A stretch of DNA of 13,731 nucleotides from Verrucomicrobiales bacterium (lineage in GTDB: Bacteria; Verrucomicrobiota; Verrucomicrobiia; Limisphaerales; JAFMIX01): positions 1-13,731 of the forward strand of contig JAFMIX010000031.1 in assembly GCA_017853785.1 (NCBI GenBank), in the 5' to 3' direction. How positions within the stretch are numbered: position 1 is the first letter of the stretch; the number at the start of each line of letters is the position of its first letter. Below the pieces are notes generated by a model. It was not told the origin of the DNA. It worked only from the letters and a program-made list of their open reading frames with translations, and searched no databases. The position numbers and the translations under genes were made by a program. Below, piece by piece: positions 1 through 6,555 of the stretch.

Positions 1-479
1 ACATAAGTGCCGCCGTCGTGGACGCGGGCCTTGAGGGCACGCGCGGATTTCAGGAGCAGCTGCCGCAGTTCCTCGGCAATCGGGTCGGCGAACGCGACGT
101 GGCCCACGATGCCGCGGCCGAAGAAGGTGTGTTCGAAATCGCGCTTGGTGCGGTCGAGGAACTGGTCGGGCAGGACGATGTCGCAGGGGCGGTATTTTTT
201 CTGGAGCGAGCCGACGGCGCTGACGCTGACGATCCACGCGACGCCGAGTTTCTTCATCGCCCAGATGTTGGCGCGGTGGTTCAACTCGCTCGGCAGGATG
301 CGGTGACCGCGGGCGTGGCGCGGGAGGAAGACGACTTCGCGCCCGGCGAGCGTGCCGGTGAGGAGTTCATCCGAGGGATTGCCGAAAGGGGTTTTGACGC
401 GCACCCATTTCTGGTTGGTGAAGCCTTCAATGTTGTAGAGCCCGCTACCGCCGATGATCCCGATGCGATGGTTTGCCAT
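1..479 (-). CDS. mtnP: S-methyl-5'-thioadenosine phosphorylase, N-terminal part (cut by window edge)
   Basis: The gene enters from the left edge: 159 full codons are visible and the C-terminus lies outside. It should phosphorolyse 5'-methylthioadenosine to adenine and 5-methylthioribose-1-phosphate in the cytoplasm, as part of methionine salvage and polyamine by-product recycling. The protein opens with IIGGSGLY (residues 8-15), the phosphate-binding start of the PNP/MTAP superfamily. It then has PRHARGHRILPSELNHRANI (about 53-72), SVSAVGSL (85-92) and PDQFLDRT (104-111), all typical of MTAP rather than plain purine nucleoside phosphorylase. The visible part ends at GGTY, the beginning of the next conserved block. 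The ATG at 477-479 is chosen because the family motif starts a few residues later; no Shine-Dalgarno sequence is evident. It lies 122 bases downstream of the TIGR01777 gene on the same strand, so it may have its own promoter. The family call is firm; MTAP versus the close relative MTIP is less certain. Confidence 0.9.
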   Translation of the reverse strand, partial: MANHRIGIIGGSGLYNIEGFTNQKWVRVKTPFGNPSDELLTGTLAGREVVFLPRHARGHRILPSELNHRANIWAMKKLGVAWIVSVSAVGSLQKKYRPCDIVLPDQFLDRTKRDFEHTFFGRGIVGHVAFADPIAEELRQLLLKSARALKARVHDGGTY

Positions 480-581
480 GGCGGAAATGTTTATCGCGAA
501 ACCCGCGAAAGACACGAAAAAACTTTCCGGTTGTAGCGGCGCTCGGTGAGTGCCGGACTTTGAGAACGCGGCGTGATTTGT

Positions 582-602
582 GCGGCGGTCATAGACCGCG
601 GC
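582..602 (-). terminator. Possible hairpin at the end of the TIGR01777 gene
   Basis: The arms 582-590 (gcggcggtc) and 594-602 (gaccgcggc) pair around a 3-base loop with one mismatch, giving a GC-rich stem that overlaps the TAG stop of the upstream gene. No run of U follows on the minus strand, so it is not a classical intrinsic terminator. It could be a weak terminator or a 3'-end stabilising hairpin between the four-gene run and mtnP. Confidence 0.25.
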
Positions 603-1528
603 TACGATCTTGAAGCAAGAATCGCAGCCAGCGCGCCGTGCAGTTCGGGAAACCGGAATTGGAAGCCGGCCTCTTGCAGTCGCCGCGGTGAAACGCGCTG
701 GCTGGCGAGTGCGAGCGCCGCATCGGTATCCATCAATGGCGCGAGCAATCGGATCGCCGTTGCCGGTGCAGGCGGCGACCACGGGCGGCGCAGCGTGCGG
801 CGCAGTTCGCGCATGAAGTCGGCGTTGGTGACGGGATGCGGCGCGGTGGCGTTGAACGTGTCGCGCCAATCCGGGTTTTCAATGATTGCCATTACGATGC
901 GGGTGAAATCTTCCTGATGGATCCAGCTGAGGTATTGCCGGCCATTGCCGGCGGCCCCGCCCAGAAACCAGCGGGTCAGGCGGGCTAGCACCGGCAGCGC
1001 GCCGCCGTCGTGACCGAGCACCACGCCGGTGCGCAGTGTTACGCAGCGCGTCGCGGGCAGGGCTGCCGGATTTAATGCGGCTTCCCAGGCGCGGCAGGAT
1101 TCGGCCAGAAAGCCTGTGCCGCCAGGTGAGGATTCATCGCATGCCGTGTCGCCGGTGTCGCCGTAAAAACCAATCGCGCTGCTTTGTACCAGCACCGCGG
1201 GTGGTTTCTGGCTGAGGCGGATGGCTTCGGTGACGGCGCGGACGGAGTTGACGCGCGATTCGACAATCAGTTTTTGGTTTGCAGGCGTGTGAGGGCAGTT
1301 GATGGTGTGGCCGGCTAGGTTGATGACGGCAGCTGCGCCTTCAAGCTCGCGGGCCCATTCGCCGACGGTGACGCCATCCCAGGCCACCACGCGTTTGCCT
1401 CCAGCAGCGGCCTGGCTGGCGCGCGAGAGCACGACCACTTCGAATCCGCGGGCGACAAATGCTTTCGTCAGGCCGCGTCCGATGAAGCCGCTGCCGCCGG
1501 CGAGAATGATTTTGGTTTTCGAGTTCAT
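602..1528 (-). CDS. TIGR01777 family NAD(P)-dependent epimerase/dehydratase (YfcH-like)
   Basis: A 308-residue Rossmann-fold protein of the extended short-chain dehydrogenase superfamily, with the usual full length for TIGR01777. The nucleotide-binding motif GGSGFIG is at residues 11-17, NLAGHTIN follows at about 80, SSAIGFYGDTG comes after it, and the C-terminal DUF1731-type segment ends in SQRVSPRRLQEAGFQF. It is cytosolic and predicted to bind NAD(P); the substrate of the family is unknown. The ATG at 1526-1528 overlaps the stop codon of the upstream gene in an ATGA, implying translational coupling to the DUF805/SRPBCC gene. That pairing makes sense because some TIGR01777 proteins are known to carry an SRPBCC domain in the same chain. 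A longer reading from 2290 merely runs through the neighbour in another frame and is not credible. The family assignment is firm and the function is open. Confidence 0.92.
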   Translation of the reverse strand: MNSKTKIILAGGSGFIGRGLTKAFVARGFEVVVLSRASQAAAGGKRVVAWDGVTVGEWARELEGAAAVINLAGHTINCPHTPANQKLIVESRVNSVRAVTEAIRLSQKPPAVLVQSSAIGFYGDTGDTACDESSPGGTGFLAESCRAWEAALNPAALPATRCVTLRTGVVLGHDGGALPVLARLTRWFLGGAAGNGRQYLSWIHQEDFTRIVMAIIENPDWRDTFNATAPHPVTNADFMRELRRTLRRPWSPPAPATAIRLLAPLMDTDAALALASQRVSPRRLQEAGFQFRFPELHGALAAILASRS

Positions 1529-2919
1529 GGGGCGGGGATTTCCGAAAGTTGCTTGATGTGTCGCAGCACGCGGAGGTGGATGGTGTGGATGATATGGTCG
1601 GACCAAAGCTGCCAGTAATCCGCTGGCCAGAGGCGATGGTGATACCACGTCGTGCCCTCCAGCAGCGTGCGGCCGCCGGCGAGCGGGACGAGGTGGAATT
1701 GCCCGGCCTGCGATTCGAGATAGCCGTCGAGGTGCGCGGGGTGGACTTCGCGGTAGGGTGTCCATTCCTGCATCGGCTCGGGGTTGTGCGTGACGGAAAA
1801 TTTCAGCAGGCGCGGTTCGTCCCAGACGGTGATGGGTTCGACGAACGGGCCGGTGGAGAAGTTGCAGTGCCGCACCGCGCCCACGCCGCAGCCTTTGATC
1901 TCGGCGCGAATGGGGTAGGCGACGCCGAGTTTGAAGATCATCTCCGTGGGCGGCGGCAGTTCCGAGAACGTGACGACGTTGCGCCAGACGGTTTCCGGCG
2001 GGGCGTTGATGGTGATTGAGGATGTGACCTTGAGCAGGGGTAGGGTGGGTGGCAAAGAATGTTCCGCGCCCATCGCGAGCGGCACGAGCAGGATGACGGA
2101 GCAGAAGAGTTTCGGCGAGTCGGCGCGCCACCAGAAATTCCGCTGCACCGCGTAACCCATCAGGCCGCCGATGGAGGCAACCGCGAAAGCCACCGGGGCT
2201 GCCATCAGCAGGCAGATGACTCCTTCCATCGCGACCACGAGTAGTCCCAGCCCGACCAGCACCACCGTCAGGTTGGCCACGAGCAGACACCGGCCCGGGC
2301 CGCGGGTAACCTGGTAACTGTCAATCAACACCGCTAGAAAGCCCATCGCAAATGGCAGCCCGATGAAGATCGTCCAACCGTAATCGCGGTAGACTTCCGT
2401 TCCCAGTTTGACTGCCAGCAATGCTAGTCCCGCCGTGATCGGGACGGCGAAAGCGGCGCTGGCGAAGACGCCGCGGGGAAAAACGCGGCCGCAAAACCGT
2501 TCCCACGCATTGTCCCGCCGTGGCGGTGTGGACTTCTCCGCGCCGGAGCGCAGCAGGCACAGCACGGCAAAGAAAAGAAATTTTACCACCGGCACGAAAA
2601 ACAGCAGCACCCAGAAGGGTCGCCAGCCCAGGGTGCGCAAACGCCGCAGGGTGAGCAATGTGCCCACCCACAGAAACGGCAGCGCCACGATCAGCAGCGT
2701 GAGGAAGTAGGGTTGCTGCGCTTCCTGCAACGGCGATTGCCAGAGGTAGAGCTTCAGGGTCTCCGGGTTGAAAATTGTCCAGCGCTCGCCGAACCAGATG
2801 GCGGCGATGATGCGGTCGAGGTTGTATTTGACGAGCGCGAGTACGATACCCCATGTGAAATAGGCGCGGCCGCTGAGCGGCTCGTTGCCGAGCCAAAGGA
2901 GCGAGAGTTTTGGTTTCAT
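1525..2919 (-). CDS. DUF805-like membrane protein fused to a C-terminal SRPBCC domain
   Basis: A 464-residue protein with two parts. Residues 1 to about 290 are strongly hydrophobic, with segments near 22-40, 71-90, 101-123, 150-171, 182-200, 211-230, 233-255 and 270-285. The early stretch, including LRRLRTLGWRPFWVLLFFVP, resembles DUF805 inner-membrane proteins. Residues about 296-460 look like an SRPBCC/START-type lipid- or hydrophobic-ligand-binding domain: SSITINAPPETVWRNVVTF is the usual opening strand and helix, and the end is a long helix. The role is unknown; a membrane-tethered ligand-binding protein is the simplest reading. The start at 2917-2919 (MKPKLSLLW) is preferred over the upstream 2979 start because it gives an ATGA overlap with the DCC gene and a normal membrane-protein beginning. 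The stop overlaps the TIGR01777 start in the same way. The DUF805 match is by eye and moderate; the SRPBCC match is better. Confidence 0.83.
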   Translation of the reverse strand: MKPKLSLLWLGNEPLSGRAYFTWGIVLALVKYNLDRIIAAIWFGERWTIFNPETLKLYLWQSPLQEAQQPYFLTLLIVALPFLWVGTLLTLRRLRTLGWRPFWVLLFFVPVVKFLFFAVLCLLRSGAEKSTPPRRDNAWERFCGRVFPRGVFASAAFAVPITAGLALLAVKLGTEVYRDYGWTIFIGLPFAMGFLAVLIDSYQVTRGPGRCLLVANLTVVLVGLGLLVVAMEGVICLLMAAPVAFAVASIGGLMGYAVQRNFWWRADSPKLFCSVILLVPLAMGAEHSLPPTLPLLKVTSSITINAPPETVWRNVVTFSELPPPTEMIFKLGVAYPIRAEIKGCGVGAVRHCNFSTGPFVEPITVWDEPRLLKFSVTHNPEPMQEWTPYREVHPAHLDGYLESQAGQFHLVPLAGGRTLLEGTTWYHHRLWPADYWQLWSDHIIHTIHLRVLRHIKQLSEIPAP

Positions 2920-3347
2920 GATAGTTCGAGAAAGGCGGTGTGGCGGTGGTGTTCGTGCCGGGCGCTTTGCAGTGCACACGCGCCGCTGACGCGGTAGCGG
3001 TTGCGGGCGATCCAGCGATAAACGACCGCGCTCAAGCTGCTAATTCCCGGCAGCCCCATCAGCACGCCCAGCGGCCAGAGCCACCAGACCGAACGGAACA
3101 GTGCCGCCCATGCGGCAGCGCCGCCGACCACGTGGCCATCGGCGAAGCGCAGTTTCATTTCGGCGCGCAGTTCGTCCGCGCTTGCGCCGGTGCGCGTGGG
3201 TGTGCCGGGAGTTTGCAGCGGCAGCCAGTGAAAGCCGCGCCGCACAAAGACTTCGCCCCAGCGCGTTACCCCGCGCGTGCACAGCCCGCACCCGGCGTCG
3301 TAGAAGACTTCGCCGCGCAGGGCAGGGATGGCGGGGTTGGGGTTCAT
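2916..3347 (-). CDS. DCC-family (DUF393) thiol-disulfide oxidoreductase-like protein
   Basis: A 143-residue protein with the defining DxxCxxC motif at its N-terminus: YDAGCGLC, with D17, C20 and C23. A hydrophobic stretch (about 86-108) and the family-typical YRWIARNRYRVSG near the C-terminus complete the DUF393 pattern. The two cysteines suggest a thioredoxin-like redox role, but no substrate is known for the family. The ATG at 3345-3347 lies 10 bases after the regulator's stop, with GAAAG about 7 bases upstream as a modest ribosome site. A GTG at 3365 would add six residues and overlap the regulator by 8 bases; it is less attractive. The stop overlaps the next gene's start by 4 bases (ATGA). 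The gene sits second in the four-gene run. Nothing about the cysteine pair looks damaged. Confidence 0.88.
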   Translation of the reverse strand: MNPNPAIPALRGEVFYDAGCGLCTRGVTRWGEVFVRRGFHWLPLQTPGTPTRTGASADELRAEMKLRFADGHVVGGAAAWAALFRSVWWLWPLGVLMGLPGISSLSAVVYRWIARNRYRVSGACALQSARHEHHRHTAFLELS

Positions 3348-3357
3348 GAAAAATCTT

Positions 3358-3891
3358 TCAGCCACCGATGCGCAGCAGTTTCAAAACTTTGTCGCCGAGC
3401 TTGACGAACTTGACCATGCTAGCGGTCGGCCAATTGCGGACCTGCAGATACCAGGCGATGGTCGTCTCGAAAAACTTGTGGAGTTCGCGGAGGCGGGTCT
3501 CGGTATATTCGTCGGTGGCCTTGTCGGCCTCCGCTTCGGCGATGCATTCGGCGAGCATCCGCAGGGTGGGGTCGATCTCGCGCTTCTTGCGTTCGTCGAG
3601 CACCACGCGGAACATCTCCCACACATCCTTTATGCTCTCGAAGTGGTCGCGCTTGTCGCCGGGCAGATGGACGAGCTTCACGATGCCCCAGCCTTGGAGT
3701 TCCTTGAGGCTGGTGCTGACGTTCGAGCGCGCCACGTCCAGCGTGGCGACGAGGTCGTCGGCGTTGAGCGGCTTGGGCGACATGAAGAGCAGGGCGTGGA
3801 TCTGCGCCACGGTGCGGTTGATGCCCCACTTCGTCCCCATCTCGCCCCAGTGCAGGATGAACTTCTGCTGGACTGCGGATAATTTATTCAT
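3358..3891 (-). CDS. GbsR/MarR-type winged-helix transcriptional regulator
   Basis: A 177-residue protein with an N-terminal winged helix-turn-helix at about residues 18-85: TKWGINRTVAQIHALL, then LNADDLVATLDVARSNVSTS as helix 2 and recognition helix, then the wing around HLPGDKRDHFE. The C-terminal half is helical and probably dimerises. Proteins of this shape (GbsR, OpcR) are usually local repressors. The ATG at 3889-3891 is chosen because homology begins there; 78 further codons to 4125 would run through the operator and the divergent locus. It heads the four-gene minus-strand run and faces the decayed NifJ/DHOD locus. The palindrome at 3901-3920 suggests autoregulation. A GGAA just ahead of the start is a weak ribosome site. 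Effector and targets beyond this promoter are unknown. Confidence 0.9.
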   Translation of the reverse strand: MNKLSAVQQKFILHWGEMGTKWGINRTVAQIHALLFMSPKPLNADDLVATLDVARSNVSTSLKELQGWGIVKLVHLPGDKRDHFESIKDVWEMFRVVLDERKKREIDPTLRMLAECIAEAEADKATDEYTETRLRELHKFFETTIAWYLQVRNWPTASMVKFVKLGDKVLKLLRIGG

Positions 3892-3900
3892 ATTTCCGAC

Positions 3901-3931
3901 ATTTCTGTTAGAACAGAAATTGCAGAAATTG
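3901..3931 (-). promoter_or_regulatory. Candidate operator: 9-2-9 palindrome plus a third half-site
   Basis: ATTTCTGTT (3901-3909), AG, then AACAGAAAT (3912-3920) form a perfect inverted repeat. CAGAAATTG then occurs twice head to tail (3914-3922 and 3923-3931), so the ATTTCTG half-site appears three times in 31 bases. The palindrome ends 9 bases from the regulator's ATG, between it and a TTGACA box, the position expected for a self-repressing MarR/GbsR-type protein. The symmetry is seen directly; binding by the adjacent regulator is inferred. Confidence 0.6.
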
Positions 3932-3945
3932 TCTGGTGCTGTCAA
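3917..3945 (-). promoter_or_regulatory. Tentative sigma-70-like promoter of the regulator gene
   Basis: On the minus strand a perfect TTGACA lies at 3945-3940. At 17 bases spacing the -10 position reads CAATTT (3922-3917), a poor match to TATAAT. The spacer and -10 would be covered by the half-sites described for the operator, which fits repression. The call rests mostly on the -35 box and its position 49 bases before the start codon. Confidence 0.35.
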
Positions 3946-4012
3946 ACGGACATTTTCTCCGGCTCGACTGGCTTGAAAATATCGGGTCATTCCGTGGGGC
4001 AAAATACGGGCA

Positions 4013-4585
4013 TTGTGCGGCGAAGGTGGAGAAGAGTGTGCGCCGACCTTTTGCGATATTGGCATCGCCATACATAAGCCCAAATCCAATCGCCCCACAC
4101 CCGTATTCAAGATCTTAGATGCCAACGAAGCCGCCGCCTGCGTCGCTTATGGCGTGTGCGAGACGATGGCGATCTATCCCGCCACGCCGCCGTCGCCCAT
4201 CGCGGAGTGGTGCGACCAGTGGGCGTCGGAAGGGAAGAAGAATCTCTGAGGCACGGTGCCGCACATCGTGGGGATGCAGAGCGAAGGCGGCGCGGTGGGC
4301 GCGGTTCCTGAAATGCTGAAAATGGGTTGCATCAGCACGACCTTCACGGCGTTGCAGGGTTTGCTGCTGATGATCCCGAGCAGGTTCAAGATCGCGGGCG
4401 AACTTTTGCCGACGGTGGTTCAAGTCACGGCGCGCACGGTGGCGACGCACGCGCTCTCCATCTTCGGCGACCCCAGCGACATCATGGCGTGCCGCGCGAC
4501 GGGTTGGGGGATGCTTGGTGCGGCGGCGGTGCAGGAGACGATGGATTTCCCGCTGATCGCCCAATCCGCGGCGTTGCGGGCGCGG
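4013..4585 (+). pseudogene. nifJ: N-terminal remnant of pyruvate:ferredoxin oxidoreductase (NifJ type)
   Basis: Homology to the N-terminal (domain I) part of pyruvate:ferredoxin/flavodoxin oxidoreductase begins near 4103 with LDANEAAACVAYGV and AIYPATPPSPIAEW. It continues after an in-frame TGA (4247-4249) with MQSEGGAVGAVPEM, TTFTALQGLLLMIP, KIAGELLP and ARTVATHALSIFGDPSDIMA. The intact enzyme, about 1,200 residues, oxidises pyruvate to acetyl-CoA with ferredoxin. Only about 160 residues survive, so the iron-sulfur and main thiamine-binding parts are gone. The TGA replaces a Trp codon expected in the family's 'N-(I/L)-W-G' stretch. No good ATG precedes the homology; the 4013 boundary is a TTG in an open frame and is arbitrary. 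The remnant runs straight into the DHOD-like remnant in the same frame. It is almost certainly non-functional. Confidence 0.85.
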
Positions 4586-5121
4586 GCCATTACGCCAGAC
4601 AGCCCGGTGCTGCGCGTTCCCATCAGCGCGAGCCTGAACGGTCCGTCGGTTGGTGGCTGGACGGATTACGCCAAGCAGATCCGGCAGGCCGGCGCGGACG
4701 GCCTCGTGTTGTTAAACCGGTTCTATCAGCCGGACGTGGACCTCGAAACGGTGGAGGTTAAGCCGAACATTCTCTTGACTACGTCCATGGCCGTGCGCGT
4801 GCCGCTGCGCTGGATTGCCATCCTTTACGGCCAGTTATCTGCCAGCCTCGCTGCCACCAGCGGCGTGCATCGCGCTTCGGATGTGCTGAAGTTGCTCATG
4901 GTGGGCGAGGTTGTGACGATGCTCTGCTCGGTGTTGCTCCGGCATGAGGCCAAACAGATCGGCGTCATCGAGCGCGATCTGGTCGCGTGGCTGGAGGCGC
5001 ACGAATACGAATCGGTCAGCGTAAGGGCAGCCTGAGCCAGAAGAACTGCGCCGACCCGTCTGCGTTCGACCGCGCCCAATACATGCGCGCCATCTCCACC
5101 TGCCCGCTGACGCCTGTCTGA
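4586..5121 (+). pseudogene. C-terminal remnant of a dihydroorotate dehydrogenase-like protein
   Basis: From about 4600 the frame that carried NifJ homology switches to the C-terminal part of a DHOD-like flavoprotein: ISASLNGPSVGGWTDYA, AGADGLVLLNRFYQPDVDLE, LRWIAILYG, SLAATSGVH and LVAWLEAHEYESV. The intact family is about 330 residues; its N-terminal third is missing. The chain also jumps from QIRQAGAD directly to GLVLLNRFYQPD, so an internal block of roughly 60 residues between two AGAD motifs is absent. The open frame stops at 5033-5035, but a different frame continues the family C-terminus (GSLSQKNCADPSAFDRAQYM) to a TGA at 5119-5121, so a frameshift lies near 5017-5024. nifJ and this DHOD-like gene are often neighbours, so one deletion probably fused them. 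The junction is placed at 4586-4606. Confidence 0.85.
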
Positions 5122-5271
5122 AATCGGGATTGGTGAATAATCATTCCGCCGCGCCCCGCGTGAACCGGCGCGCGGCCGGATTGCCGTAAAAACTTGCCCC
5201 TGCCGGAGCAAACCAACCATCCTCTGCCCATGAACTTTTGGTTTTGGGTGGGGCCGGCCGTCGCGTGACGT

Positions 5272-6555
5272 ATGCGCGGGCGTCTGAACACCTTTCAGCG
5301 GACGATGCTCCATTGGGATGCGCTGCATCCGTACAACGCCATCCATCTGGTGCGGCTGCCCCGCACGTTCGTGGCGGCACGGCTGCAAGCCGTCATTGCG
5401 ACCACGCTGGAGCAGCTTGGTCTGACCGGATTGGAACTGGACCGCCGCGCCGGCACATACGAATATCGCGGCGGCCCGGCGCAAGTCGAACTCGCCACCA
5501 TCACCGCCGGGGAAGCCGCGCTCGCGGCCGAGATCACGCGGCAATTGAACCGCCCGTTCACGCCCGGAGCGGCATCTAGCCCGTTCCGATTTTTTGTCGC
5601 GTCGGAAGCCGATTCCTTCTGGCTTGGCCTCGTCTATTTTCACGCCGTGGCCGACGCGGAAGCCATCGTGCGATTGCTGCAGGTCATCGTCGCCGGTTAC
5701 CTGGCCGCGTCGCCCGCGGTCGTGCCGCTGGAATGTCATCCCGCGCCGCCCGCGAATCTGCTGCTGCGCCATCCGGGCATCCTCGCCCGCAAACTACTCG
5801 CGCTCCCCGCGATGATGCGGGATCTGAAGCAATCCTTCCGCCCCCCGTGCCGTGCGCCGGGCGACCTCACCAACGAATTCACCCGCTTCACGCTCGAACC
5901 GGTGGCGTGGGGCCGGTTGCGCGCGGCGGCCAAAGCCTGGGGCGTCACCGCCAACGACCTCTTGCTCGCGCTGCTGCTGAAAAGTTTTTCCGCTATCGTC
6001 CCGCAGCGTTCCCCGGCCGCGCGCCGCCACAAACTATCCGTCGGCTGCATCGTCAACACGCGTCCGGATGCCGGCGGTGACCGCGCCCGGACGTTCGGGC
6101 TGGCCCTGGGTTCGTTCGTCATCACGCACGCGGTGCCGGCGGCGATTTCGTTGCGCGATCTGGCGGCGGACCTGCACCGCCGCACGCAACGCATCAAGCA
6201 GCAGCGGCTCTACCTCGCCGCATCCATGGAGATCACGCTCGCCCGCGCGGTGCTGGCGTGGTTCAGCCCGGAACGGCGCAAGACAATCTACCCGAAAAAT
6301 TATCCGCTCTGCGGCGGCATCACGAACCTGAACCTGAATTCCCTGTGGCCGGACGCCGGCGGCGTGTTGGGGCTGGATTACATCCGCGCCGTCTCCACCG
6401 GACCGGTCACACCGCTGGTGCTTTCCGTCACCACGGTCGGGACTACGGCCAACCTCGGCATTTCCTACCGCCCGGCCAGCTTCACCGCGGAGCAGATCGC
6501 CGAATGGAAAATGAATTTTCTCGCCGCGGCGGAGCGGCTAGACTCCCGCGCATGA
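5272..6555 (+). CDS. Condensation-domain-like acyltransferase (NRPS-C / PapA / WES superfamily)
   Basis: A 427-residue cytosolic protein resembling stand-alone condensation-like acyltransferases (COG4908 type). It opens with LNTFQRTMLHWDALHPYNAI, has an active-site-like stretch YFHAVADAEAIVRLLQ at about 122-137, and a second lobe with WGVTANDLLLALLLKSF (about 223-239) and LGISYRPASFTAEQI near the end. The usual HHxxxDG motif appears as F-H-A-V-A-D-A: the catalytic second His (H124) and the Asp (D128) remain, while the first His and the Gly are replaced. Such enzymes move an acyl group from CoA or a carrier to an alcohol or amine. The ATG at 5272 is the first after an in-frame stop at 5266; no Shine-Dalgarno is seen. 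The TGA overlaps the next gene's ATG, so it heads a coupled three-gene cluster. The superfamily is likely; the substrate is unknown. Confidence 0.75.
   Translation: MRGRLNTFQRTMLHWDALHPYNAIHLVRLPRTFVAARLQAVIATTLEQLGLTGLELDRRAGTYEYRGGPAQVELATITAGEAALAAEITRQLNRPFTPGAASSPFRFFVASEADSFWLGLVYFHAVADAEAIVRLLQVIVAGYLAASPAVVPLECHPAPPANLLLRHPGILARKLLALPAMMRDLKQSFRPPCRAPGDLTNEFTRFTLEPVAWGRLRAAAKAWGVTANDLLLALLLKSFSAIVPQRSPAARRHKLSVGCIVNTRPDAGGDRARTFGLALGSFVITHAVPAAISLRDLAADLHRRTQRIKQQRLYLAASMEITLARAVLAWFSPERRKTIYPKNYPLCGGITNLNLNSLWPDAGGVLGLDYIRAVSTGPVTPLVLSVTTVGTTANLGISYRPASFTAEQIAEWKMNFLAAAERLDSRA

Noticed and set aside
3892..4125. Extended start of the regulator at 4125
   Set aside because: The extra 78 residues have no regulator homology and would read through the palindrome and promoter.
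4013..5035. Functional bifunctional NifJ-DHOD enzyme or TGA-recoded selenoprotein
   Set aside because: Catalytic and cofactor domains of both parents are missing, a frameshift follows, and no selenocysteine element is recognisable; decay explains all features.
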